Source: Anaerolineae bacterium
GTDB taxonomy: Bacteria > Chloroflexota > Anaerolineae > Aggregatilineales > J027
Direction: 5' to 3'
Assembly (NCBI GenBank): GCA_019913005.1
Contig: JAIOHL010000286.1
Coordinates: forward strand, 1-47,232
Length of the DNA: 47,232 nucleotides
Part shown: positions 7,289 through 14,735 of the stretch, piece by piece
How the letters are laid out: every line of letters begins with the position of its first letter
Position numbering within the stretch: position 1 is the stretch's first letter
Notes under the pieces: generated by a model
What the model was told of the DNA's origin: nothing
Databases searched by the model: none
Seen by the model: the letters and a program-made list of their open reading frames with translations, nothing else
Program-made: the position numbers and the translations under genes

Positions 7289-8125
7289 ATGATTCAAGAC
7301 CTTGACGAGACGCTGCGTGACATTCTGGTCAAATATGGCAAACTCAATTCGGGCAATATTGATATTGCGTTTGACCAACCGACTGGTGAATGGACTGCGA
7401 CGTTAGGCCGCCCCACCATCAACCTGTACCTCTACGATATTCGTGAGAATACCGAACTGCGGGCCGCCACTACCTATCAGGTGCAGCATCAAAATAATGG
7501 CAAAGCGCGTAAGGTCTATATGCCCAAGCGGGTTGACTTGAGCTACCTGATTACCGTCTGGGCTAAAAACCCGGAAGATGAACACCAACTGCTGTGGCGC
7601 GTGCTGCATACCCTTTCGCAATTTCCCACCATTAAACCAGAGATGGGGATCGGCGTGGTGCAAGATCAGCTTTTTGACATGCCCACCAAAGTTGCCCTCC
7701 CCTCGGATGCGGTGCGTAACATGCCCGACCTCTGGGGTGTAATGGAAAATCAATTGAAGCCCAGCATCAATTTTGTTATTACGGTTTCACTCGATACACA
7801 GCGGGCCATTGAAGCCCCAGTGGTCTTTACGGCCATCTATCGTATCGGGCAGTCCCAACATCCCCCAACGGAAGTCATTACCGCCGAAGATGTCGCCATC
7901 TATCACATTGGTGGACGGGTAATAGACAAACAAGACCCGGTTGGGGCTGGGGTAGAAGTCGAGCTGCTCAATCGGGGCGAAGTCGTTCAGACCGACTCCG
8001 AGGGGCGTTTCATATTTGCCTATTTAGAGCCGGGTGAATATGATGTAGCAGTAACCGTAGAAGGCCGAAAACCCAAACGCCAGAAAATCACCGTACCCAG
8101 CAAAAGCTACGATTTGTCCGTCTAA
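7289..8125 (+). CDS. Pvc16-type tail terminator/cap protein (DUF4255)
   Basis: 278 residues. Residues 1 to about 200 match DUF4255, the Pvc16/cap family that closes the distal end of tube and sheath in contractile injection systems: an N-terminal helix MIQDLDETLRDILVKYG, then RPTINLYLYDIREN and DLSYLITVWA. Residues about 205-278 add a carboxypeptidase-regulatory-like beta sandwich (VIDKQDPVGAGVEV, TDSEGRFIFAYLEPGEYDV), also seen in some family members. AAGGACG precedes the ATG. The 129-nt gap to the sheath gene holds an RBS (AGGAGAG) and no obvious terminator. Confidence 0.85.
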   Translation: MIQDLDETLRDILVKYGKLNSGNIDIAFDQPTGEWTATLGRPTINLYLYDIRENTELRAATTYQVQHQNNGKARKVYMPKRVDLSYLITVWAKNPEDEHQLLWRVLHTLSQFPTIKPEMGIGVVQDQLFDMPTKVALPSDAVRNMPDLWGVMENQLKPSINFVITVSLDTQRAIEAPVVFTAIYRIGQSQHPPTEVITAEDVAIYHIGGRVIDKQDPVGAGVEVELLNRGEVVQTDSEGRFIFAYLEPGEYDVAVTVEGRKPKRQKITVPSKSYDLSV

Positions 8126-8254
8126 CTTTAATTCACTATGATGAAGGGCAACCTGCCTATAAACGCTTGCGGAAGGAGGCGTATCGTTAGAAAGGTTTTT
8201 ACGTCAAAAAATTGTCCGGTTTAACCAGCTAATTTTCAGGAGAGATGCACTGAT

Positions 8255-9814
8255 ATGGCACCCTCGTATTTGTCACCCGGTGTTTATGTAGAAGAAGTGG
8301 ATCGCGGGACTAAACCCATTGAAGCGGTCGGTACTGCGGTGGCGGCATTTGTGGGGTACACCGAAAAAGCGGCAGACCCCCGCAATGGTAATAATCTCGT
8401 TGGCAAGCCCACCCTTGTCACCAATTGGTCACAATATCAACAGCACTTTGGCAACTTTGTTGAAGGAGCCTACCTACCCGAATCGGTGTGGGGCTATTTC
8501 AACAATGGCGGCACTCGTGCGTATATTGTTTCGGTTAAGACCCTCGGTGCTGCTGCGGATGGCTCAAAAGGTCTACCCGCCAAAGCGACAGTCGCTTCTG
8601 CCGATAAGAGCGGCGACGTTTTAGAAATCACTGCAAAGGCGGGTGGCCCGGCTGGCAACAACATCCAAGCCTCGGTGAAGCCCGAAGCAGCCAAAGAAGA
8701 GGGTGCGGACGCCACCTTTACCCTTGTGATTAAGTCTGGTTCACAGACCGAAAGTTTCCCCAATGTCAACCTGAAGAAGGGTGACAAGCAGTTTGTTGAA
8801 ACGGTGGTTAAGGCTCAATCCAAACTGGTGGATGTCAAGGTCGTTGCCAAAGACACCAAACTGGCGCCCGCTGGTGAAGTTCATCTGACAGGTGGCAAGG
8901 TCGAAACCAAAGCCGTCACCATTTTGGACTATCAAGGTGAATTGGCGGCCCGCACGGGTTTGGGTGGTATTGAAGCCATCCCCGATGTCACCATGATTAC
9001 TGCCCCCGACCTGATGAGCGCCTTCCAAGCTGGCGAACTAGATGCGAAGGGTGTCCAGACTGTCCAGACGGCCATTATTGACTTCTGCGAACGCACCCGT
9101 TATGTATTTGCCATTTTGGACTGCCCGCCCGGTTTGACCCCGCAGGAAGTCTATGATTGGCGCATGACGGTCAATTACGATACCACCCGCGCCGCCCTGT
9201 ATTATCCTTGGGTTGAAGTTTCTGACCCGATGAAAGCAGGCAAGACCCATTTTGTGCCGCCGAGTGGTTTGCTGGCTGGTTTGTATGCCCGTGTTGACGA
9301 AACTCGTGGTGTCCACAAAGCCCCCGCTAACGAAATTTTGCGCGGCGTAGTGGGCCTCGAAGTCAATGTGACCAAAGGCGAACAAGACGGCCTGAACCCC
9401 GTTGGTGTAAACTGCATCCGCAGTTTCCCCGGACGTGGTATCCGTGTGTGGGGTGCGCGTACCCTCACCAGCGACCCCTCTTGGCGCTATATCAATGTTC
9501 GCCGTCTGTTCAACATGATCGAAGCGAGCATTGAACGTGGCACCCAATGGGCTGTGTTTGAACCCAACGACTATTCACTGTGGGCGCGGCTGCGTCGTGA
9601 TATTACCTCCTTCCTGAAAGTACAGTGGCGCAGTGGGGCGCTCTTTGGGCGTACCCCGGAAGAGGCTTTCTTTGTCAAATGTGATGAGGAACTGAATCCG
9701 CCAGAAATCCGCGATCTGGGCCAGTGTATTGTGGAAGTGGGTATTGCACCCGTCAAACCCGCCGAATTCTTGATTATCCGCATCAGTCAATGGGCACCCG
9801 AAGGCGGCGAATAA
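8255..9814 (+). CDS. Contractile tail sheath protein
   Basis: 519 residues; forms the outer contractile sheath whose shortening drives the inner tube. The N terminus YLSPGVYVEEVDRGTKPIE is the typical sheath arm, followed by TAVAAFVGYTEKA. The conserved C-terminal core begins around DVTMITAPDL and runs through the tail-sheath region VNCIRSFPGRGIRVWGART and WRYINVRRLFNMIE to EFLIIRISQW. Residues about 105-215 look like an inserted, Lys/Val-rich surface domain that is variable in the family. Only one sheath gene is present, as in the simplest systems; PVC and Afp carry three. Confidence 0.95.
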   Translation: MAPSYLSPGVYVEEVDRGTKPIEAVGTAVAAFVGYTEKAADPRNGNNLVGKPTLVTNWSQYQQHFGNFVEGAYLPESVWGYFNNGGTRAYIVSVKTLGAAADGSKGLPAKATVASADKSGDVLEITAKAGGPAGNNIQASVKPEAAKEEGADATFTLVIKSGSQTESFPNVNLKKGDKQFVETVVKAQSKLVDVKVVAKDTKLAPAGEVHLTGGKVETKAVTILDYQGELAARTGLGGIEAIPDVTMITAPDLMSAFQAGELDAKGVQTVQTAIIDFCERTRYVFAILDCPPGLTPQEVYDWRMTVNYDTTRAALYYPWVEVSDPMKAGKTHFVPPSGLLAGLYARVDETRGVHKAPANEILRGVVGLEVNVTKGEQDGLNPVGVNCIRSFPGRGIRVWGARTLTSDPSWRYINVRRLFNMIEASIERGTQWAVFEPNDYSLWARLRRDITSFLKVQWRSGALFGRTPEEAFFVKCDEELNPPEIRDLGQCIVEVGIAPVKPAEFLIIRISQWAPEGGE

Positions 9815-9865
9815 GCCAGCCGGGGCCGTTCTGAGTTCAATTAGTGTTTAAGGAGAAGGGATTTT

Positions 9866-10324
9866 ATGCCAGCAGGTAAAGACGCAGTATCGGGCGATCC
9901 CCTAGTTTCATTTAATTTCGCTATCGAAGTCGCCGGCGTGGTCAGTGGCTTTTTCACTGAATGCGCGGGTCTCGGTTCTGAAAGCGAAGTGGTCGTCCAC
10001 AAAGTCATGGGGCCGGGTGGTCAAGAAATCGTTCGCAAGGTACCCGGACGCCTAAAATGGGGTGATGTGACCTTGAAACGTGGCATCACCGGCAATATGG
10101 ATTTTTGGGATTGGCGCAAGATGGTCGAAGACGGCAACGTCAGTTCCGCCCGCAAGGATGGCTCGATCATTATGTATGACCAAGAAGGCACGGAAGTCGC
10201 CCGTTGGAATTTTGAAAAAGGGTGGCCGTCCAAGATTTCTGGCCCAAGTGTCAAATCCGACAGCAATGAAATCGGGATTGAAGAACTCACCATCGTCCAC
10301 GAATATATTGCCCGTGTGACGTAG
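9866..10324 (+). CDS. Inner tube protein (Pvc1/gp19-like)
   Basis: 152 residues; the main building block of the inner tube. FNFAIEVAGVVSGFFTECAGLGSE (start), LKWGDVTLKRGITG, the centre WDWRKMVEDG, and the C-terminal ARWNFEKGWPSKISGP...ELTIVHEY are the standard gp19/Pvc1/Hcp-like signatures. AAGGAGAAGGG precedes the ATG. It lies directly after the sheath, as expected, and before a hairpin (10349-10372) that may lower transcription of later, lower-copy components. Confidence 0.93.
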   Translation: MPAGKDAVSGDPLVSFNFAIEVAGVVSGFFTECAGLGSESEVVVHKVMGPGGQEIVRKVPGRLKWGDVTLKRGITGNMDFWDWRKMVEDGNVSSARKDGSIIMYDQEGTEVARWNFEKGWPSKISGPSVKSDSNEIGIEELTIVHEYIARVT

Positions 10325-10348
10325 TTCTGAGATCATTAAGCGTAATGG

Positions 10349-10386
10349 AGGGGCGGTTAAGAAATCGCCCCTACTGACCTATTTTT
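10349..10386 (+). terminator. Hairpin with delayed T run after the tube gene
   Basis: AGGGGCG (10349-10355) and CGCCCCT (10366-10372) form a perfect 7-bp stem with a 10-nt loop. Five T follow at 10382-10386, 9 nt from the stem. The distance makes it a leaky terminator at best, which would fit the need for much more sheath and tube than baseplate. Confidence 0.4.
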
Positions 10387-10408
10387 GCAAGCCAAATTAG
10401 AGGGATCA

Positions 10409-10774
10409 ATGTTACAAACCGAGTTCGATTTCACGCTGCCACGTGGCTATGTGGATGATTACGGCAACGTTCATAAAGAAGGAACGATGCGTTTAGCGAC
10501 GGCATTGGATGAAATTGAGCCGCTGCGACACCCCAAAGTCCGTCAAAATGAGGCGTATTTGACGGTCATTTTGCTGTCACGGGTCATCACTCGCTTGGGA
10601 ACAATCCGTGAAGTGACGCCTGTCATGATTGAGAAATTTTTTGCGGCTGATCTGGCCTATCTACAAGACTTTTATCAGGAAATTAATGGGGACGGTGTGA
10701 CCAAAGTGGGGGTGAAATGCCCGAACTGTAATCATGAATTTACCGTCGAGGTCTCTCTCTCGGGGGGATCGTAG
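10409..10774 (+). CDS. Phage-tail-assembly-like protein of the injection system (0-frame product)
   Basis: 121 residues from ATG 10409, chosen over an upstream TTG at 10385 because GAGGG lies just before it. It begins MLQTEFDFTLPRGYVDDYGNVH, continues MRLATALDEIEP and YLTVILLSRVITRLG, and ends with a half zinc ribbon CPNCNHEF. This matches the short tail-assembly family found between the tube and spike genes in eCIS loci. By position it is the counterpart of phage tail-assembly chaperones. The last codons before the stop contain the slippery heptamer G_GGG_GGA (10762-10768), and the next ORF is in the -1 frame, so a fraction of ribosomes probably makes a longer fusion of about 170 residues. 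Confidence 0.8.
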   Translation: MLQTEFDFTLPRGYVDDYGNVHKEGTMRLATALDEIEPLRHPKVRQNEAYLTVILLSRVITRLGTIREVTPVMIEKFFAADLAYLQDFYQEINGDGVTKVGVKCPNCNHEFTVEVSLSGGS

Positions 10775-10810
10775 GCTACCCTTTAGACCGCCTGCATGAA
10801 GAGGTAGCCT
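10748..10810 (+). promoter_or_regulatory. Candidate -1 programmed ribosomal frameshift signal
   Basis: In zero frame the end of the tail-assembly ORF reads TCG GGG GGA TCG TAG. The heptamer G_GGG_GGA (10762-10768) fits X_XXY_YYZ for -1 slippage. An SD-like GAGG starts at 10748, about 10 nt upstream, a known stimulator position in bacteria. Downstream, AGGCTACC (10773-10780) and GGTAGCCT (10803-10810) form a perfect 8-bp stem with a 22-nt loop, only 4 nt after the heptamer. All three standard elements are present in register. Confidence 0.75.
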
Positions 10811-10920
10811 TCCTAGCGATGCACTTGCATTGGTCACGGGCGGAAATCTTGAACATGGATCATCGAGAACGAGTGCGCTGGGTGGGCTATGTCAGCCAAA
10901 TTAACCAGCGCGGCGAATGA
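10774..10920 (+). CDS. DUF6760-like -1 frame extension, no own start codon
   Basis: The -1 frame relative to the preceding gene encodes 48 residues from GGC 10774 to TGA 10920: GYPLDRLHEEVAFLAMHLHW, then EILNMDHRERVRWVGYVSQINQ. This looks like the small helical DUF6760-type protein usually next to the tail-assembly gene in eCIS loci. The frame is open back only to a TGA near 10735 and has no ATG, GTG or TTG; only ATT and ATC occur. Expression is therefore best explained by -1 frameshifting at 10762-10768, giving SLSGG-IV-GYPLDRL. Rare initiation at ATC 10768 is the alternative. Confidence 0.75.
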   Translation, partial: GYPLDRLHEEVAFLAMHLHWSRAEILNMDHRERVRWVGYVSQINQRGE

Positions 10921-10935
10921 TTATAGGTAGACGTA

Positions 10936-11313
10936 ATGAGTATTGGTCGAGTCGGTAAACAAGCGCAGCAAGCGGCCCAACAATACCAGCGGCGGTATCA
11001 AATCAATTATGGCCCATCATCCGAGGCCAATTTGCAGCCACCGCGCCGCAGCCGACCCGTAGCATCCGAGGTTGCTGAGGCCGTTCAGCGTGTGCCGCTG
11101 GAAGCGCCGATAGAATCGAATGATACCCCTTCCGCCGTGATGCCAGAGATGGTACAGCGGGCCGATGATGCCGATAGCGATGGGGACGAAAGCGCAACCA
11201 ACAGCGACCAGAATGTTTCGCCCAAAGACGTCGCAGAACGGGTGTATGCCCTTTTGCTGCGTGATATTAAACGAGAACAAGAGCGGTTGGGGACTTTCCG
11301 AAAAATACGATAG
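10936..11313 (+). CDS. Short low-complexity injection-system protein with C-terminal helix
   Basis: 125 residues, no function known to me. The first 30 residues are Gln/Arg-rich (QQAAQQYQRRYQINY), residues 30-95 are Pro/Asp/Ser-rich and likely disordered with AVQR and MVQR tripeptides, and residues 96-125 form a charged helix, PKDVAERVYALLLRDIKREQ. That helix resembles the C terminus of the 747-residue protein two genes downstream (EVYRLLQRRLKVERER). No signal peptide or membrane segment. It sits between the frameshift ORF and the second tube gene, so it probably travels with the particle as a linker or chaperone. Confidence 0.7.
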   Translation: MSIGRVGKQAQQAAQQYQRRYQINYGPSSEANLQPPRRSRPVASEVAEAVQRVPLEAPIESNDTPSAVMPEMVQRADDADSDGDESATNSDQNVSPKDVAERVYALLLRDIKREQERLGTFRKIR

Positions 11314-11331
11314 TCCACGAGCGAGGAAACG

Positions 11332-11757
11332 ATGTCTGAAGAAGCCTTTAGCGCCCATAGTTTTGTGATCGAGATCAACGGTTCGCCGATGGCTGCGTTT
11401 ACCGAATGCACGCTTCCGACGCTTGAGATCGAAACGCAGGATCAAAAAGAAGGCGGCCTCAACGAATATACCCATGTGCTGCCTGTGCGCCGCAAGAGTG
11501 GACGGCTCATTTTGAAGCGAGGACTGACTGCCAGTCAAGAGCTATTGTCCTTATATAAAGACCTCTTGAGCGGACAGGTGCAGCCCGCGACCTATTCCGT
11601 TTCGGTAGTGATGTATGATTCGATGAAAAGTGAATTGGCCCGTTGGAATTTTGACAAAGCCATTCCGGTAAAATGGACCGGCCCAACGCTTAAATCTGAT
11701 ACGGGGGCTGTGGCTATCGAGTCGCTAGAACTAGTGGTACACGACTATATCCCCTAG
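11332..11757 (+). CDS. Second tube protein (Pvc5/Pvc1-like tube initiator)
   Basis: 141 residues, gp19/Pvc1 fold: SFVIEINGSPMAAFTEC, SGRLILKRGLTASQE, ARWNFDKAIPVKWTGP, ESLELVVHDY. It is clearly homologous to the first tube protein (same ARWNF..K..P.K..GP..KSD motif) but is encoded separately, next to baseplate genes. In PVC and related systems such a copy forms the ring that joins the tube to the spike, so a tube-initiator role is likely. GCGAGGAAACG precedes the ATG. Confidence 0.87.
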   Translation: MSEEAFSAHSFVIEINGSPMAAFTECTLPTLEIETQDQKEGGLNEYTHVLPVRRKSGRLILKRGLTASQELLSLYKDLLSGQVQPATYSVSVVMYDSMKSELARWNFDKAIPVKWTGPTLKSDTGAVAIESLELVVHDYIP

Positions 11758-11787
11758 ACAGTCTGAGGCTGGCTTGGAGTCAACAAC

Positions 11788-14031
11788 ATGATTATTCGAC
11801 GCAAACCCACTGGTATACTTAATCGTCGCCGACCCATTGGCAGCCTCGGTCAACGCCTGCTGCAACGCAGTGTGGCCCAAGTTCGGCGCATGGTCATTTC
11901 ACGCCTACCCCATCGCCATGCGGATTGGGAAACCCCGCCGATGGTATGGAATCAAGGTTATGATGAGCAGGGTTACGATTGGGAAGCGGAGGAATTTACA
12001 CCTCAAACACAATCCGATTGGTCATATTCACCCGCCAAAGGCCCTGCTCGGCGCTCCGGTCAAACGCCATCGGTACAGCCCACCAGAGAAGATGAACCGA
12101 TGCCTTCCGACCTTCAGGCCATTTACAATTTGCATAAAGCGATGGGCCGGGTAACTGGTGAAAGTTTCTTGCACCACGACGCCGAACCTGACAGTCAAAA
12201 AATCACCAAAACGCCCCCGACGTCTAAGCCTGTGCAGGCCAGTGGTCGTTATGAACCGCCGCCCCAACGTCCGGTAACGCCGCGCAACGCCCCCCCCCAG
12301 CCAACACCCGAACCCGCTGAGGCCGAGCCTCCGCCTGTACAGCGCCGTGTGGTGTCCAAAGTCGAATATATGGGTGTGCGCAACATGGCCGAGGAATTTG
12401 GGTTGGCCGAACCTACCGCTGAATCGGCGGATGATTTTGAGGATGACTCATTTGAAGATATGCCGGATGCTTTGCCGGGGACTTTTGAGGACTCAGAAGA
12501 TTCCGCCGAATATGATTATGATGAACATGACACGTCCGATTCTGCCGATTATAACGAGGCGGTGAGTGCGGCAATTGCGAAAGCTGAAGCACCCACGCCA
12601 CGCGCTGCCCCTTCTAGCATTCAGGCCAGTCCAGCCGATATTTTGGAAGACGACCCACAAAAATTCACCCAGACGCTGATTGAGCAGCAGCCGACCTCAC
12701 CTGCTGGGGAACAAGCCGCCCAATTTGCGGGGAATTTGCCTAGTACGTCGCAATCATCTACTTCCGCTGCATCGCAACCATCCGGCTCATCCAGCCCTTC
12801 TACGCCTACTGTACAGGCGGGCCAAATGCCTCCATCCAGCCAACCCGATTCATCCGCAGGGCCTGTTGACCAAACGATTGCATCAGCACCCAGCGTGATT
12901 GAAGAATCGGAAAATATCCAGCGCAAACCTGCGGATACACCTTCCGCATCATTGACGATGGATGACTGGCCGAAACAGAGCGATGAGGGACGACGCTATA
13001 CAGCCGATCAATTAAGCGCGGCAATTGCTCAAGCCGAAGCCCCAGTTCAACGAAGTGAACCCCAAGTGGTGCGGGCGAAGCGGCTAGAGGCTTCTGAACC
13101 CGCTATTCAACCGATGGTGCGACCAACAGCCTACACTCGTGTGATTGATGAGGTCGAGGGGCAGCCGCGCTGGGAGTCTCCTGTCGAATCCGCGCCGTCT
13201 GCTTTTGAGCGACGGGTCACAGGTCAAGCCATGATGGGTAGTGAGGAATTTACACCGCGCCCAGTTGAAAATATCAACTATACTGCGCCTGCACTCACCC
13301 CGCCTGCTGTCCCATCATCCGTTCCAATGGGTCGTGTGGCACGAATGCCTGAAACGTCGGATATGCCCGATACATCCGATACAGGGTCAGAAGTACCTGA
13401 TGTGGATGTGCCACAGCCAACAGTCCAACGGCGGGCTATCCCATTAGATGAGGCTTTTGATGCACCCCTTCCGCAGCAGCCGATGAGTTTGGACGAGGCG
13501 CTAGAGATGTCGGGGACATTCACGGAAGAATTACCAAGACAAGAAGCCCCACCGCCTGTCTTGATGCCGCCGATTGGTCGGACTCGTCATCGAGATATTT
13601 CATTCAATCCGCCCTCACCGGAATCGGCCCGTCCACCTGCGCCATCGGCGTCGGTCAGTGGGTCGCCTGTGCAGCGGTCAAGTTCGCCCGAAACAATCAA
13701 TGCCGCCGTCCAGCGAGCCGAAGCGCCTGACACCAGCAATAGCCAGTCGGAACAGGGATTGCTATCGCTGCTTGATTTACCTGTAAACACCCCCATTCAA
13801 CGGGATGGCCCACCCATGCCGAATGTGGATATTGCGTCTTCGGTACAAACAACCGCCATTCAGCGCGAAACCCCTGCATCGCCCACTACATCGGCAACTT
13901 CGGGTGGCACTGAAAACAATGAGGGTGAAGGGGAAGGGACAGATAAGGCCGAAGTTGAAAAAATGGCGAATGAAGTTTATCGCTTGTTACAGCGCCGCCT
14001 AAAGGTTGAGCGTGAACGCCGTAGTCGGTAA
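11788..14031 (+). CDS. Large disordered Pro/Ala/Glu-rich injection-system protein
   Basis: 747 residues, not recognised as a known enzyme. Residues 1-45 are very basic (RRKPTGILNRRRPIG). Residues 60-715 are low-complexity, rich in P, A, S, E, D, with recurring [V/I]QR tripeptides (PVQRR, NIQRK, PVQRS, TVQRR, AVQRA, PIQRD, AIQRE) and three copies of an SAAIA.AEAP-type unit near 258, 408 and 637. SLDEALEMSG and PLDEAFDAPL form another pair. Residues 720-747 are a charged helix, VEKMANEVYRLLQRRLKVER, shared with the 125-residue protein upstream. No tape-measure gene is visible in the locus. Length and position would allow this to be a tube-lumen filler, ruler or cargo carrier, but it lacks the long coiled helices of classical tape measures. 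Function open. Confidence 0.75.
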   Translation: MIIRRKPTGILNRRRPIGSLGQRLLQRSVAQVRRMVISRLPHRHADWETPPMVWNQGYDEQGYDWEAEEFTPQTQSDWSYSPAKGPARRSGQTPSVQPTREDEPMPSDLQAIYNLHKAMGRVTGESFLHHDAEPDSQKITKTPPTSKPVQASGRYEPPPQRPVTPRNAPPQPTPEPAEAEPPPVQRRVVSKVEYMGVRNMAEEFGLAEPTAESADDFEDDSFEDMPDALPGTFEDSEDSAEYDYDEHDTSDSADYNEAVSAAIAKAEAPTPRAAPSSIQASPADILEDDPQKFTQTLIEQQPTSPAGEQAAQFAGNLPSTSQSSTSAASQPSGSSSPSTPTVQAGQMPPSSQPDSSAGPVDQTIASAPSVIEESENIQRKPADTPSASLTMDDWPKQSDEGRRYTADQLSAAIAQAEAPVQRSEPQVVRAKRLEASEPAIQPMVRPTAYTRVIDEVEGQPRWESPVESAPSAFERRVTGQAMMGSEEFTPRPVENINYTAPALTPPAVPSSVPMGRVARMPETSDMPDTSDTGSEVPDVDVPQPTVQRRAIPLDEAFDAPLPQQPMSLDEALEMSGTFTEELPRQEAPPPVLMPPIGRTRHRDISFNPPSPESARPPAPSASVSGSPVQRSSSPETINAAVQRAEAPDTSNSQSEQGLLSLLDLPVNTPIQRDGPPMPNVDIASSVQTTAIQRETPASPTTSATSGGTENNEGEGEGTDKAEVEKMANEVYRLLQRRLKVERERRSR

Positions 14032-14055
14032 TTGTTAGATGTTGGAGGAATAAGA

Positions 14056-14712
14056 ATGCCAACCAAAGGGGGTCTGGCCCCAGCCAAATTGGTCAATATG
14101 ACAACCGGCGAAACGGTTGAATGTATGTTCAATCCGTTCGAGTACACGTTGACCAAACAAAATCAATGGGAAAAGAAACCTGCGAAGGGGAAAAATGTCC
14201 CTGAAATCGTATTTAAGCAGGGTGGAAATCAGGTACTCAAAGTACAGCTTCTGTTCGATACTTTTGCCGATCAAAGCGATGTGCGTGACCACACCGACAA
14301 AATCTGGAAAATGATGGCGGTTGCGGAACAGACCAAAAACGCAACGACGGGTAAAAGCCGTCCACCTAAAGTGTCATTTCGCTGGGGGCGCTTGAATTTT
14401 GAGGCGGTGTTGACCAATATCCAGCAAAAATACACCCTGTTTTTGCCCGATGGCACACCCGTCCGTACCACTGTAGATATTACGCTGGAGCAGTTGATTG
14501 ACGTGGATGATTATTCCAGCAGTGGCGGCGGAGGTGGTGGCGCGGCGGCGACCCCCAAAGTGGCGACATCGCAACAAGGTCAGCGCATGGATACGGTAGC
14601 CGCCCAGCAGACGGGTGATGCTGCCAATTATCGTCAGGTAGCCGAAGCGAACAATGTTGATAACCCGAATAAAGTACCCAATGGCACGCCGCTGGTTGTT
14701 CCCAACCAATAA
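14056..14712 (+). CDS. Pvc7-like LysM tube/baseplate adaptor
   Basis: 218 residues from ATG 14056, which has GGAGG seven nt upstream; a TTG at 14032 would include the RBS and is rejected. Residues 1-145 match the CIS tube-associated domain (CMFNPFEYTLTKQNQWEK, VLKVQLLFDTFA, VSFRWGRLNFEAVLTNIQQKYTLF). A Gly-rich linker follows (SSSGGGGGGAAA), then a LysM-like end from about 175 (TVAAQQTGDAANYRQVAEAN...GTPLVVP). Pvc7-type proteins sit between tube and spike hub. The LysM fold is not necessarily for peptidoglycan here. Confidence 0.88.
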   Translation: MPTKGGLAPAKLVNMTTGETVECMFNPFEYTLTKQNQWEKKPAKGKNVPEIVFKQGGNQVLKVQLLFDTFADQSDVRDHTDKIWKMMAVAEQTKNATTGKSRPPKVSFRWGRLNFEAVLTNIQQKYTLFLPDGTPVRTTVDITLEQLIDVDDYSSSGGGGGGAAATPKVATSQQGQRMDTVAAQQTGDAANYRQVAEANNVDNPNKVPNGTPLVVPNQ

Positions 14713-14735
14713 CGCGCCCGAAGGAGACTAATTGA

